From an uncultured Lachnospiraceae bacterium (GTDB taxonomy: Bacteria; Bacillota; Clostridia; Lachnospirales; Lachnospiraceae): a DNA stretch of 64,000 bases. Under the pieces are notes generated by a model. That model ran no database searches and was not told the origin of the DNA. It saw only the letters and a program-made list of their open reading frames with translations. Position 1 is the stretch's first letter. The number at the start of each line of letters is the position of its first letter. Made by a program: the position numbers and the translations under genes. The stretch is taken from the NCBI GenBank assembly GCA_947631505.1, contig CANRLR010000007.1, positions 1 to 64,000 on the forward strand, given 5' to 3'. Below, piece after piece: positions 18,284-28,136 of this stretch.

Positions 18284-18698
18284 CGTTAATATCTGCTTTT
18301 GGTTTTTCCAATCCTTCAATCGTAATATTATGCTTTTCCGCATAATCCCACAGTGCAGCATGGATTGCTTCCTCTGCCAGCAGCGAGCAGTGTACCTTTA
18401 CTGGCGGAAGTCCGTCCAATGCTTCCATGACCGCCTTGTTCGTCACCTGCAGTGCCTCATAAATTGTCTTTCCCTTTACCAGCTCTGTTGCCATGCTGCT
18501 TGTTGCCACAGCTGCACCACAGCCAAAGGTTTTGAATTTGCATTCCTTAATAATTTTCGTTTCCTCGTCGATATCCAAATACATTCTCATAATATCGCCG
18601 CATTTTGCATTGCCGACCGTTCCTACTCCACTGGCATTTTCAATCTCTCCTACATTTCTCGGATTTGAGAAATGGTCCATTACCTTTTCACTATACAT
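18273..18698 (-). CDS. iscU: Fe-S cluster scaffold protein, NifU N-terminal/IscU type
   Basis: 141 residues. Assembles 2Fe-2S/4Fe-4S clusters with sulfur from IscS. The three ligand cysteines are C33 (NAKCGD, with D35), C60 (TFGCGAA) and C104 (VHCS). This is the IscU/NifU-N form common in anaerobes, without the SUF genes. A 19-nt gap separates it from iscS, and GGAGGAAG precedes the ATG. No iscA, hscAB or fdx follows; the operon goes straight to mnmA. Confidence 0.95.
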   Translation of the reverse strand: MYSEKVMDHFSNPRNVGEIENASGVGTVGNAKCGDIMRMYLDIDEETKIIKECKFKTFGCGAAVATSSMATELVKGKTIYEALQVTNKAVMEALDGLPPVKVHCSLLAEEAIHAALWDYAEKHNITIEGLEKPKADINDEE

Positions 18699-18717
18699 TC
18701 TATCTTCCTCCTTACTC

Positions 18718-19899
18718 TTATGCCTGTTGTTTCACAAAATCCTCATACAATGGTGACATACTGCGAAGTCTCTCAACAATTCCTTTCAGATTATCCACAA
18801 CGTAATCTGCATCTTCCTTTGTTGTTTCCTCCGACAAAGTCAGCCGCAGAGAACCATGGGCAATTTCGTGAATCAACCCAATGGCAAGTAATACATGGGA
18901 CGGATCCAGTGAACCCGATGTACAGGCAGAACCACTGGACGCACAAATCCCTTTTTGGTCTAACATAATTAAGAGAGATTCTCCCTCAATAAAGCGAAAA
19001 CATACATTAACGTTGTTCGGCAGCCGCTTCTCTCTGTGCCCGTTCACCTTTACGAACGGAATTTCTTTTTCAATGCGGGAAATCAAATAATCTCTTACCT
19101 CAATTTCTTTTTGCGCAAACGATTCCATATTTTCTGTCATAAGCTTCGCCGCTGCTCCCATACCGACAATCCCCGGTACATTGTGAGTTCCGGCACGACG
19201 AGCCCGCTCCTGAGCTCCGCCATGAATGAATGCTCCTAATTTCAAGCCATTTCTCATATACAAAAATCCAATGCCCTTTGGGCCATGAAACTTATGTCCA
19301 CTGGCACTCAGCATATCAATATTCATATCTTCTACATCAATCGGCACATGAGCGAATGCCTGCACCGCATCTGTATGAAATAATACACCGTGTTTTTTTG
19401 CAATCGCACCAATTTCTTTTACTGGTTCTATTGTTCCGATTTCGTTATTGGCAAACATGATTGTAATCAGAATCGTATCTGGACGAATGGCATTCTCCAA
19501 AGCCTCCAGAGAAATAAGTCCATCCTCATCCACATCTAAATAAGTGACCTCATAGCCATTTCTCTCCAGCCAGTCACAGGTATGAAGAACCGCATGATGC
19601 TCAATTTTAGACGTAATAATATGTTTTCCTTTATTTTTATATGCCTCAGCCGTTACTTTGATTGCCCAGTTGTCTGCCTCGCTTCCTCCTCCGGTAAAAT
19701 AAATCTCAGAAGATTTCGCATGCAGAATCTCTGCAAGCTGTTCTCTGGCATCGTCCACTGCCTTTTTCGCCTTGCCGGCAAAACTATAAACACTGGATGG
19801 GTTGGCATAATTCTCCATCATATATGGTTTCATTGCTTCAAAAACTTCTGGCTTAACTGCTGTTGTTGCAGCGTTATCAAGATATATTAAATCGCTCAT
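18718..19899 (-). CDS. iscS: cysteine desulfurase
   Basis: 393 residues. PLP enzyme that removes sulfur from cysteine for Fe-S clusters and tRNA thiolation. PLP lysine K203 is in SASGHKFHGPKG; the persulfide cysteine C326 is in GSACTSGS on the long mobile loop typical of class I NifS/IscS. The N-terminus is LIYLDNAATT. Start at the ATG at 19899, with GGAGG eight bases before; a start six codons earlier lacks this spacing. First gene of iscS-iscU-mnmA, from a near-consensus promoter with a palindrome in the leader. No iscR regulator gene is adjacent. Confidence 0.95.
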   Translation of the reverse strand: MSDLIYLDNAATTAVKPEVFEAMKPYMMENYANPSSVYSFAGKAKKAVDDAREQLAEILHAKSSEIYFTGGGSEADNWAIKVTAEAYKNKGKHIITSKIEHHAVLHTCDWLERNGYEVTYLDVDEDGLISLEALENAIRPDTILITIMFANNEIGTIEPVKEIGAIAKKHGVLFHTDAVQAFAHVPIDVEDMNIDMLSASGHKFHGPKGIGFLYMRNGLKLGAFIHGGAQERARRAGTHNVPGIVGMGAAAKLMTENMESFAQKEIEVRDYLISRIEKEIPFVKVNGHREKRLPNNVNVCFRFIEGESLLIMLDQKGICASSGSACTSGSLDPSHVLLAIGLIHEIAHGSLRLTLSEETTKEDADYVVDNLKGIVERLRSMSPLYEDFVKQQA

Positions 19900-19917
19900 T
19901 ATAGTACCTCCACTCAT

Positions 19918-19938
19918 TTCCTATAATTTCGATAGGAA
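19918..19938 (-). promoter_or_regulatory. palindromic operator candidate in the iscS leader
   Basis: TTCCTAT and ATAGGAA form a perfect 7+7 inverted repeat with a 7-base centre between promoter and ribosome site. Position and symmetry suit an Rrf2-type regulator (IscR or CymR class). The regulator itself is not in the window, so the assignment is inference. Confidence 0.4.
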
Positions 19939-19955
19939 TTTTTCAATACATCTTA

Positions 19956-19983
19956 ATTATATCAACTTTAAAACTGATGTCAA
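19956..19983 (-). promoter_or_regulatory. promoter of iscS-iscU-mnmA
   Basis: Minus strand: TTGACA, 16 bases, TATAAT. The -35 overlaps the 3' end of the upstream metallopeptidase gene. Confidence 0.75.
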
Positions 19984-20693
19984 GAGTGTCGTTTCAGTAA
20001 TTCCTTCCCCAGTCGGTATTCGGGGAAAAAAGTGCCTACCAACTGCCAGAATCTTTTATTATGGGATGGTTCATGCAGATGCGTCATCTCATGTACCACA
20101 ACATATTCCAGACATATGGGTGACATCTCTGCCAATTGAATGTTAAGACAAATTTTTTTCTTCACAATATGACAGGAGCCCCAGCGGGATTTCATTCGGC
20201 GGAAGGTCCATACCTCTACCTGTTTACCTACAATCGTTGTATACTTTTCAATCAATTCAGGAAGAACTTTTTTAATTTCCTCCTGATACCACCTGTCTAA
20301 TTGTTTTCTTCGTTCTACTTCTGTAGATTTTGCTGGCACTCTCATATAAATCACTTTTTTATCCTGATGCCGGCGCAATTCTGTCAGAGGACGCTTCATT
20401 GAACGCTCTACGTATAATTCATATGCTTCTCCCCACAAGAAATGCATCTCTCCCGTCACATACCGATAATCCCTTCTCCCTTTTCCTGCCAGAGTTTCCT
20501 GCTGCTTTTTCTGAATCCATTCCTGATGGTCAAGAACAAATCTCTCGATCTGCTCATCCGTCAGCCCCACCGGGACATTAACCAGAACCATCCCATCCTG
20601 TTCCCGGATTCGTATATATAAATTTTTAATGTTTTTCTTCGTTATAAGGCAGGATATTCCTGCGATTTCACATAAAGCTGCTTGTTCTATCAT
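19980..20693 (-). CDS. YgjP-like zinc metallopeptidase-domain protein (DUF45)
   Basis: 237 residues, cytoplasmic. Carries the zincin motif HEMTHLHEPSHNKRFW (HExxH with a third histidine five residues on), plus the family signature RMKSRWGSC and ICLNIQLAEM. The family is related to SprT/WSS1-like peptidases; a general substrate is not known. RBS is modest (AGGAATGAT). It lies 8 nt after trmO on the same strand and was probably co-transcribed with it. The iscS promoter begins inside its last codons. Confidence 0.85.
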   Translation of the reverse strand: MIEQAALCEIAGISCLITKKNIKNLYIRIREQDGMVLVNVPVGLTDEQIERFVLDHQEWIQKKQQETLAGKGRRDYRYVTGEMHFLWGEAYELYVERSMKRPLTELRRHQDKKVIYMRVPAKSTEVERRKQLDRWYQEEIKKVLPELIEKYTTIVGKQVEVWTFRRMKSRWGSCHIVKKKICLNIQLAEMSPICLEYVVVHEMTHLHEPSHNKRFWQLVGTFFPEYRLGKELLKRHS

Positions 20694-20700
20694 ATCATTC

Positions 20701-21399
20701 CTATTGATTATCTGTACTTTTACTTATATTTTTAACCAAAAGTTTCTTCCCTGCCACAGTAAAATGAATTTCATATCCGGCAAAATGCAATCCGTATACC
20801 CGTTCTCTGTCTGACTGATAGGCAGGTCTTGGATCTTCTGCCAAAATTCCCCGCAGAGCTTTTTGTTTCTCCGTTGGAATTTTTTCAAGCTGTTCTTCTG
20901 GTATTTCTACCGTCAGATGATAATCTTCGTTCCTCGCCGAAAATCCGGCTTTTGCTTCTGGTATACAATCAACATGCGGAAGATAGGGTTTTATATCATA
21001 AATGGGCGTGCCTTCCAATAAATCTGCTCCTGCTACGGTTATTACAGGCCCCCATTCCTTTTTATTTTCTATTTTCTTAATTTTCACACAGGATAATCCA
21101 ATCCCGTTGGACCGAAAAGGAGAACGTGTGGCAAAAACCCCCATTCGCTCATTACCACCGAGCCTTGGCGGCCGTACCGTAGGAGACCAGTCCTCCCGGA
21201 TACTTTCCGAAAATTGCCACAGCAGCCACAGGTGAGAAAAGTCCTCCAGCCCCCGTAGTGCATCTAAATTCCGGTATTCCGGTTCAAAAACAATTTTTCC
21301 CTCTAATTCTTCGACAAGGCCGCTCTGTCTTGGTATACCAAATTTTTCTTTAAAATCCGTGTGGATTTTCGCGATAATTTTCATTGGCACAGTTGTCAT
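20701..21399 (-). CDS. trmO: tRNA (t6A37) N6-methyltransferase, TrmO/TsaA family
   Basis: 232 residues. SAM-dependent enzyme with the beta-barrel TsaA fold that methylates t6A37 to m6t6A in tRNA(Thr). Recognised by KIHTDF, GLEDFSHLWLLW, RPPRLGGN, GVFATRSPFRSNGIGLS and the C-terminal PRPAYQ segment. Length equals the two-domain bacterial form. RBS AAGGAG lies before the ATG at 21399. It follows the phosphoketolase terminator and probably forms a two-gene unit with the YgjP-like gene. Confidence 0.9.
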   Translation of the reverse strand: MTTVPMKIIAKIHTDFKEKFGIPRQSGLVEELEGKIVFEPEYRNLDALRGLEDFSHLWLLWQFSESIREDWSPTVRPPRLGGNERMGVFATRSPFRSNGIGLSCVKIKKIENKKEWGPVITVAGADLLEGTPIYDIKPYLPHVDCIPEAKAGFSARNEDYHLTVEIPEEQLEKIPTEKQKALRGILAEDPRPAYQSDRERVYGLHFAGYEIHFTVAGKKLLVKNISKSTDNQ

Positions 21400-21423
21400 T
21401 GAAATCTCCTTTACGTTTAAAGA

Positions 21424-21448
21424 GAGAGCCGCATAAAATGCGACTCTC
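21424..21448 (-). terminator. terminator of the phosphoketolase gene
   Basis: A 10-bp stem with one G-U pair (GAGAG, CGCA and complements), a five-base loop and TCTTT after it on the minus strand, lying 47 nt beyond the xfp stop. Confidence 0.6.
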
Positions 21449-21495
21449 CTATTTATTTCAACTCAATATTCAATTCCTGTGTGGCAATTTTTATC

Positions 21496-23868
21496 TTAAT
21501 GCCACTCCCATTCACGAATTTCCGGAAGATCCTGTCCGTACTCAGCGATATACTGTTTGTGCTCAACCAGCTTATCATTCATCTGCTGAATCAGGAATGA
21601 TCCCTTGTTACCAAGCTGTGGCAGATGCATAATAGCATCTTTTACAAGGTTGAAACGGTCGATTTGGTTCTGAACACGCATATCGAATGGAGTCGTAATT
21701 GTACCTTCCTCCAAATAACCATGAACCGATACATTTTTGTTTGCACGCTCATAAGTCAACTCATGAATCAAGGTCGGATAACCATGGAATGCAAAGATTA
21801 CCGGTGTATCCTTTGTGAACAGAGCATCGTACTCGCGGTCGGAAAGTCCGTGCGGATGTCTGCTGTCAGACTCAAGTTTGAACAAGTCAACAACATTGAT
21901 TACACGAATCTTTAGGTCTGGCATTGCATCACGAAGAATAGTTGTTGCTGCCAATGTCTCCAGAGTAGGAGTATCACCACAACATGCCATAACCAAGTCT
22001 GGCTCTTCATTCTGGTCATTGGAAGCCCACTCCCAAACACTAATACCCTGTGTACAGTGTTTAACAGCCTGTTCCATCGTCAACCACTGTTTGCTTGGGT
22101 GTTTAGAGGCAACAATTGCATTGACATAGTTCTTACTCTTCACACAGTGGTCAAAACAGGAAAGCAGGCAGTTTGCATCCGGTGGTAAATACATACGAAC
22201 AACGTCTGCCTTTTTATTTGCCAAATGGTCTAAGAATCCCGGATCCTGATGTGTAAATCCATTATGATCCTGCTGCCATACATTGGATGTCAGGATAAAG
22301 TTCAAAGAAGCAATCGGCTGTCTCCAGGAAAGCTGGTTCGTAACTTTCAACCATTTTGCATGCTGTGCTGCCATGGAGTCAACAACACGGATGAATGCTT
22401 CATAACTAGCAAAGAATCCATGACGTCCTGTCAACAGATAAGCTTCTAACCAGGCTTCACACATATGCTCAGACAGCATACCGTCCATGATACGGCCATC
22501 CTGTGCCAGACAATCGTCATTGTCATACATCTCTGCGTTCCATGCACGATTCTCAACCTCAAAAGCATGATACAGACGGTTCGACATAGACTCATCCGGT
22601 CCGAAAATACGGAAGTTCTTATTCTCTTCGTTCAATTTGAAAATATCACGGACATACGCACCGAGCTCAATCATATCCTGAGCCTGAGTCTTACCCGGCT
22701 CTACCTCTTTTACTCCATACTCACGGAAATCAGGAAGGCGAAGGTCTTTTAACAGCAAACCACCATTTGCATGTGGATTTGCCCCCATACGGGCATTTCC
22801 CTTTGGTGTCATTTCTTTGATTTCATCTTTTACGCTGCCGTCCTCATTGAAGAGTTCTTCCGGTTTGTAGCTTAACAACCATTCCTTCAACTGGTCTAAA
22901 TGCTCTGGTTTTTCCATAGACATCGGTACCTGATGAGCACGGAAAGAATCTTCGATCTGAAGTCCGTCTACTACTTTAGGACCTGTCCATCCCTTCGGTG
23001 TGCGAAGTACAATCATTGGCCAGATCGGTCTGGTAGCATCGTTATTCTCACGGGCATTCTTCTGAATATCCTTAATCCTCTCAATACAGATATCCATCGT
23101 CTCAGCCATGAGTTTGTGCATTGTCATTGGATCGGAACCTTCCACAAAATGTGGCTCCCATCCACATCCCTTGAAGAAGTTCTCAACTTCCTCATGAGAA
23201 AGACGAGCAAATACAGTAGGATTACTGATTTTGTATCCATTCATATGAAGAATAGGCAATACAGCACCATCATTAATTGGGTTCAAGAATTTATTGGACT
23301 GCCAGGAAGTTGCCAATGGACCTGTCTCAGACTCACCGTCTCCGACTACAGGAACTGCAATCAGATCCGGATTATCAAATACAGCACCAAAAGCATGAGC
23401 GACAGAGTAACCAAGTTCTCCACCTTCGTTAATAGAACCCGGCGTCTCCGGTGCACAGTGACTCGGTACTCCGCATGGGAAAGAGAACTGCTTGAACATT
23501 TTCTTCATACCTTCGATATCCTGAGAAATGTTCGGATATACTTCACTATATGTTCCCTCAATATATGTGTTTGCAATTTGGAAGTTTCCGCCATGACCGG
23601 GACCGGAAATATAAATCATATCCAAGTCATAACGTTTAATAACACGGTTACAGTGTGTCCAGACAAAGTTCTGTCCAGGCACTGTTCCCCAGTGTCCTAC
23701 AATTTTTTTCTTTACATGGTCCATCGTAAGTGGCTCACGTAATAATGGGTTATCAAGCAAGTACAACTGTCCTGCTGACAAGTAGTTTGCCGCACGCCAG
23801 TATGCGTCCATTTTCTGAAGCATTTCGTCGCACAAAGGCTGCTTCTCAAGGCAAGTATTTTCGCTCAT
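21496..23868 (-). CDS. xfp: xylulose-5-phosphate/fructose-6-phosphate phosphoketolase
   Basis: 790 residues. Thiamine-diphosphate enzyme that splits X5P (and often F6P) with phosphate to acetyl phosphate plus GAP or erythrose-4-P, which gives an ATP-yielding route for pentoses. Seen: GPGHGG, the ThDP motif GDGESETGP...[11 protein letters not shown], and the C-terminal VVDLFKLE and HGYP regions; length is full. Start at the ATG at 23868, with AAAGGAG upstream; a frame beginning nine codons earlier has no ribosome site. It is a single-gene unit with its own promoter and terminator. Synonymous codon choice looks strongly biased, as expected for an abundant enzyme. Confidence 0.95.
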   Translation of the reverse strand: MSENTCLEKQPLCDEMLQKMDAYWRAANYLSAGQLYLLDNPLLREPLTMDHVKKKIVGHWGTVPGQNFVWTHCNRVIKRYDLDMIYISGPGHGGNFQIANTYIEGTYSEVYPNISQDIEGMKKMFKQFSFPCGVPSHCAPETPGSINEGGELGYSVAHAFGAVFDNPDLIAVPVVGDGESETGPLATSWQSNKFLNPINDGAVLPILHMNGYKISNPTVFARLSHEEVENFFKGCGWEPHFVEGSDPMTMHKLMAETMDICIERIKDIQKNARENNDATRPIWPMIVLRTPKGWTGPKVVDGLQIEDSFRAHQVPMSMEKPEHLDQLKEWLLSYKPEELFNEDGSVKDEIKEMTPKGNARMGANPHANGGLLLKDLRLPDFREYGVKEVEPGKTQAQDMIELGAYVRDIFKLNEENKNFRIFGPDESMSNRLYHAFEVENRAWNAEMYDNDDCLAQDGRIMDGMLSEHMCEAWLEAYLLTGRHGFFASYEAFIRVVDSMAAQHAKWLKVTNQLSWRQPIASLNFILTSNVWQQDHNGFTHQDPGFLDHLANKKADVVRMYLPPDANCLLSCFDHCVKSKNYVNAIVASKHPSKQWLTMEQAVKHCTQGISVWEWASNDQNEEPDLVMACCGDTPTLETLAATTILRDAMPDLKIRVINVVDLFKLESDSRHPHGLSDREYDALFTKDTPVIFAFHGYPTLIHELTYERANKNVSVHGYLEEGTITTPFDMRVQNQIDRFNLVKDAIMHLPQLGNKGSFLIQQMNDKLVEHKQYIAEYGQDLPEIREWEWH

Positions 23869-23910
23869 AATGAACTCCTTTCGACATTTTTTCATGTTAA
23901 TACAATTATT

Positions 23911-23939
23911 ATTATATAGGCAAAACTTAATTTATTCAA
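23911..23939 (-). promoter_or_regulatory. xfp promoter
   Basis: Minus strand: TTGAAT, 17 bases, TATAAT, about 42 bases before the start codon. The upstream 23940-24031 is very A/T-rich, as with strong promoters. Confidence 0.7.
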
Positions 23940-24031
23940 TAATTTTTTTGTTTTTGTTAATTTTTTGTCATTGTGAACAAAAAAGGGGGTAAAAACGTAT
24001 ATTTTTTGGCACACTCTCTGTGAATGGTCCC

Positions 24032-24463
24032 TTACCTCTCCGCAGCCGTCCAAGCAAGCAGCAATTCCCTTTCTCCGGTACTTTCATCCACACGTTCCGA
24101 CTGCACCTTAAACCCCTGTTTCATATAAAAACGAACGGCACGGGAATTTTTCTCGTAAGCAGCCAAGGATAAACTGCCATGCCTGCTCTTCATGTAATTT
24201 AACAGTGCTGTTCCAATTCCTTTGCCACGGGAATTCTCCTTGACAAAGAGTCCTAAAACAAAATCCTCCATCACTCCGATAAAACCTGCGATTTTCTCCT
24301 GTTCTTCAAAGACATAAACAGTCGCTAGATTCATCACACGGCTGACTTCTGTAAAATTACTCCGCCAGTATCTGGCTGGTATAAAATCATGACACTGCAA
24401 ATTACTGATAAGCCATATTTCCATAACCTGTTCCTTATCTTTTTCTTCAAATTTGCGGATCAT
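24032..24463 (-). CDS. GNAT-family N-acetyltransferase
   Basis: 143 residues. Acetyl-CoA binding motif VKENSRGKGIGTALLNYM and the C-terminal YEKNSRAVRFYMKQGF are typical of the YjaB/RimI-like group. Substrate unknown. The ATG at 24463 is preferred because GGAG lies seven bases before it; the ATG four codons upstream touches its own ribosome site. It follows glgB by 25 nt and is probably the last gene of the DUF1015-glgB unit. Confidence 0.85.
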   Translation of the reverse strand: MIRKFEEKDKEQVMEIWLISNLQCHDFIPARYWRSNFTEVSRVMNLATVYVFEEQEKIAGFIGVMEDFVLGLFVKENSRGKGIGTALLNYMKSRHGSLSLAAYEKNSRAVRFYMKQGFKVQSERVDESTGERELLLAWTAAER

Positions 24464-24488
24464 TATTTTCTCCATCCCCTTCTTCCCT

Positions 24489-26744
24489 TTATTTTTTCTT
24501 TTTCACTGTTTTTGCCGGAGTCTTGATACAATTGAAAATCTGAACAGACAGCGGTGCTAATTTGAACTCTAACGAATTGGCTCTTCCGTCCCATTTCACT
24601 TTTTTGGACTGCTTCATCCGCGGATTAATCATACCACTGCCGCCAAATTCCTCGGCATCACTGTTAAATATTTCTTTATATTTTCCGTTAAACGGAACCC
24701 CTACCTTAAATTTCTCATGGGCGACCGGCGTAAAGTTACATACAACTAAAAGAGTTTCTTCTTTACACTTTCGCACAAAAGCAATCACACTGTTATCTGC
24801 ATCCAGTGTGCTGATCCACTCAAAGCCTGCCGGTTTAGAATCCTCTTCATACAGAGCCGGATGTGCCAGATAGAAGGAATTCAACAGACTGACATACTGA
24901 CGGAGCCGCTCATGCTCAGAGGTCTCTCCATCTACCGTCTTCAAAAGATCCCAGTCTAATTCTCTCTCTTCGCTCCATTCCCTCTCCTGTCCGAATTCCT
25001 GTCCCATAAAGATTAATTTTTTTCCGGGATGTGCCGCCATATAACCATAGGTCAGGCGGAGAGAGTCAAATTTCTGTTTTCTTGTTCCCGGCATTTTGGT
25101 AAACATTGAACCTTTCAAATGTACGACTTCATCGTGACTGAATACAAGAATAAATTCTTCCGAATACTGGTATACCATACTGAATGTCAGCATTCCATGG
25201 CGCCCCTTCCGGAACAGTGGATCCGTACGGATATATTCCAGATAGTCATTCATCCAGCCCATATTCCATTTGAAATCAAATTCCAGACCATCTTCTTTGA
25301 CCGGTCCGGTAATCTTCGGCCATGCCGTAGATTCCTCTGCCACAGAGATCGTTCCGTCTTTTCTCGCATGAATCTTCTGATTCAATTTCTGCAAAAAGGC
25401 AATGGCTTCCAAGTTTTCATTTCCGCCATACATATTGGCAATCCATTCCCCATCCTTTTTTCCATAATCCAAATACAACATGGATGCCACTGCATCCATA
25501 CGCAGACCATCAATATGATACTTTTCCAGCCAGAACAGGGCATTGGCAACAAGGAAATTTATCACTTCCGGTCTGCCATAATTATAAATCAAGGTACCCC
25601 AATGAGGATGCTCGCCCTGTCTCGGATCCAAGTGCTCATACAGGCATGTCCCGTCAAACCTTGCCAGACCATGTTCATCTTTCGGAAAATGTGCCGGTAC
25701 CCAGTCAAGAATAACACCAATTCCATTCTGATGAAGCAAGTCCACAAACTGCATAAATTCATCCGGTGTACCATAACGGGATGTCGGTGCGTAATATCCT
25801 GTGACCTGATATCCCCATGAACCATCAAACGGATGCTCCATAACCGGCATCAGCTCGACATGGGTATACCCCATCTCTTTGCAGTAATCAACCAGCTTCG
25901 GTGCTATTTCCCGATATGTATAAAATGCATTCTTTTCTTCTACTCCCTCAATTACCGGCTTGCGGAAGGAGCCGAGAGATACTTCATAAATCAGCATCGG
26001 TTCTTTTTTTGCTTTCCACTTTTTACGGGCAGTAAGCCACTCCTTGTCTTTCCATTGATACTTTTCCAGATCCCAGACAATACTTGCTGTATTCGGGCGA
26101 AGTTCTGCATAATTCGCATAAGGATCTGCTTTCATCACTTTCTGTCCGGTGCTGCCAAGAATCTGGTATTTATACAATTCTCCTTTTCCCACTTCCGGAA
26201 CAAAGAGCTCATAAATGCCGGAATCCTCTTTCTTTTTCATCGGATGTGCCGTGTCATCCCAGTTATTAAAATCTCCCACTACACTGACAGCTCTGGCATT
26301 CGGGGCCCACACGGCAAAATAGGTTCCCTTTACCCCGTCTATTGTCATCAGATGAGCACCTAGTTTTTCATAAATCGTATCGTGATTACCGTTTATGAAC
26401 AAATTCTCTTCCATCCCGTCAATCGGAGACTCCATGGCATAAGGATCTACAATTTCTTTTTCTTTTTTTCCTTCTTTTACAAGCAGACGGTAAGACGGAA
26501 TTTTCTTACCCGGAAGAAATACCGCATAATATCCATCCTCATCCATTTTCTCCATGTTATAAGATTTCCCGTTATCAAGATTTCTCACTTTAACGGAATC
26601 TGCCCCTTTGAAATACGCTGTGACAAGCACATGGGAATGGTCCGCCATTCTTGCCCCTAACACCATTTCCGGATTGCTGCACTCCCCATACTCTAATGCC
26701 TCAATTTCCGGCCACTGCATAAAATCTTCTAATTTAAGTGCCAT
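24489..26744 (-). CDS. glgB: 1,4-alpha-glucan branching enzyme
   Basis: 751 residues. Introduces alpha-1,6 branches into glycogen. Order: an extra N-terminal module (about 1-120), a CBM48 (GTYFAVWAPNARAVSVVGDFN), and the GH13 catalytic barrel with DWVPAHFPKD, DGLRMDAVASMLY (nucleophile Asp), VAEESTAWP (acid/base Glu) and FSHDEVVH, then a C-terminal beta domain. A lysine-rich tail ends the protein. RBS AAGGAGGAAG. No other glycogen genes are nearby; the upstream partner is a DUF1015 gene, 20 nt away. Confidence 0.95.
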   Translation of the reverse strand: MALKLEDFMQWPEIEALEYGECSNPEMVLGARMADHSHVLVTAYFKGADSVKVRNLDNGKSYNMEKMDEDGYYAVFLPGKKIPSYRLLVKEGKKEKEIVDPYAMESPIDGMEENLFINGNHDTIYEKLGAHLMTIDGVKGTYFAVWAPNARAVSVVGDFNNWDDTAHPMKKKEDSGIYELFVPEVGKGELYKYQILGSTGQKVMKADPYANYAELRPNTASIVWDLEKYQWKDKEWLTARKKWKAKKEPMLIYEVSLGSFRKPVIEGVEEKNAFYTYREIAPKLVDYCKEMGYTHVELMPVMEHPFDGSWGYQVTGYYAPTSRYGTPDEFMQFVDLLHQNGIGVILDWVPAHFPKDEHGLARFDGTCLYEHLDPRQGEHPHWGTLIYNYGRPEVINFLVANALFWLEKYHIDGLRMDAVASMLYLDYGKKDGEWIANMYGGNENLEAIAFLQKLNQKIHARKDGTISVAEESTAWPKITGPVKEDGLEFDFKWNMGWMNDYLEYIRTDPLFRKGRHGMLTFSMVYQYSEEFILVFSHDEVVHLKGSMFTKMPGTRKQKFDSLRLTYGYMAAHPGKKLIFMGQEFGQEREWSEERELDWDLLKTVDGETSEHERLRQYVSLLNSFYLAHPALYEEDSKPAGFEWISTLDADNSVIAFVRKCKEETLLVVCNFTPVAHEKFKVGVPFNGKYKEIFNSDAEEFGGSGMINPRMKQSKKVKWDGRANSLEFKLAPLSVQIFNCIKTPAKTVKKKK

Positions 26745-26764
26745 ACCTCTTCCTCCTTCTCTTT

Positions 26765-28000
26765 TTAAATCTCATGAATAAACAGCCCGCTTCGTAATTT
26801 CGGTTCGAACCACGTGGATTTCGGCGGCATCAGAAGCTTCTGGTCCGCCACATCAAAAAGCTCCGTAATGGAAGTCGGGTACATGGAAAAAGAAATTTTC
26901 ATATCTTCGGATGCCCGTCGTTCCAATTCGGAAAGTCCCCGGATTCCTCCGACAAAATCAATTCTTTCATCGGTCCGCGGATCTCCGATACCAAGTATCG
27001 GTGCCAGTAAATAATCCTGTAAAATGGATACATCCAGACTTCCCACCGCATCGGTTCCCTCAAAAAGCTCCGGCTTTGCCGTAAGAATATACCACTGGCC
27101 ATCAAGAAACATCCCAAATTGTCCCTTTCGTGCCGGACGAACCGCTTCTTCACTCGTTTCTATGGAAAAGCTCTGCTTTACCTTATTCATAAACTCCTCT
27201 TCTGACAGTCCATTCAGATCTTTCACGGTACGGTTGTAATCCATAATCATTAACTGGTCATGTGGAAATAGAACTGACAGGAAGTAGTTATATTCCTCGT
27301 CTCCCGTGTGGTTTTCATTTTCGCTCTTACGCTTTAATCCCACTTTCACCGCAGATGCTGCCCGGTGATGTCCGTCAGCAATATAAATCTCCTGAATCTT
27401 TTCAAAGGCATTATAAATTCTCTCGATATCTTCTGAAGAATCTATTTTCCAGACCCGGTGGATAATACCGTCCACAGCCGTAAAATTATATAATGGTTCT
27501 TTTTTCTTCCACTTATTGACCACATCATTGATCACCTGCTCCGAACGGTAGGCAAGGAAAATAGGTCCCGTCTGGGCACTGCATGTATCCACATGGGTAA
27601 TTCGGTCAAGTTCTTTATCTTCTCTTGTATTTTCATGTTTTTTGATTACATTATTCACATAATCCTCCACCGCTGCACAAGCTACCAGTCCGGTCTGGGA
27701 GCGTCCATCCATCACCAGTTCGTATATGTAATAAGCAGGACTTTCATCTCTTTCATAAATGCCGTCAGCAATATCCCTTTCTAAAAGCTCCTTTGCTCTC
27801 TGATACACTTCCGGAGCATAAGTATCAACAGAATCATCAAAGCTTGTTTCTGCACGGTCAATTTTCAAAAAGGAAAGAGGTTCCCGTTCAACTTCCGTTT
27901 TCGCTTCTTTCCGATTATACACATCATACGGTAATGCCGCCACTCTATGAGCCACACCGGCTTCTGGTCGAAGGCATTGAAATGGTCGAATTATAGCCAT
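26765..28000 (-). CDS. DUF1015 family protein
   Basis: 411 residues, soluble. Recognised by the N-terminal PFQCLRPE...ALPYDVYNR, the middle YIADGHHRAASA, and FVGG near the C-terminus. In other clostridia the family is often found beside serA/serC, from memory; here it is paired with glgB instead. Biochemical role not established to my knowledge. RBS AAGGAAA is about twelve bases from the ATG. First gene of the unit from the promoter at 28048-28076. Confidence 0.85.
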   Translation of the reverse strand: MAIIRPFQCLRPEAGVAHRVAALPYDVYNRKEAKTEVEREPLSFLKIDRAETSFDDSVDTYAPEVYQRAKELLERDIADGIYERDESPAYYIYELVMDGRSQTGLVACAAVEDYVNNVIKKHENTREDKELDRITHVDTCSAQTGPIFLAYRSEQVINDVVNKWKKKEPLYNFTAVDGIIHRVWKIDSSEDIERIYNAFEKIQEIYIADGHHRAASAVKVGLKRKSENENHTGDEEYNYFLSVLFPHDQLMIMDYNRTVKDLNGLSEEEFMNKVKQSFSIETSEEAVRPARKGQFGMFLDGQWYILTAKPELFEGTDAVGSLDVSILQDYLLAPILGIGDPRTDERIDFVGGIRGLSELERRASEDMKISFSMYPTSITELFDVADQKLLMPPKSTWFEPKLRSGLFIHEI

Positions 28001-28047
28001 AATTTTACAATTTCCTTTCTCTTTTCAATGTAGTTAGAATAATTTTA

Positions 28048-28076
28048 ATTATAGCAGATTGAACGGTTATTCGCAA
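28048..28076 (-). promoter_or_regulatory. promoter of the DUF1015-glgB-GNAT unit
   Basis: Minus strand: TTGCGA, 17 bases, TATAAT. Confidence 0.6.
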
Positions 28077-28136
28077 TCATTTCGGGTATACTAACGGAAG
28101 AAATCAGCAATTTGTTTAACGGAGGAATCAAGAACG

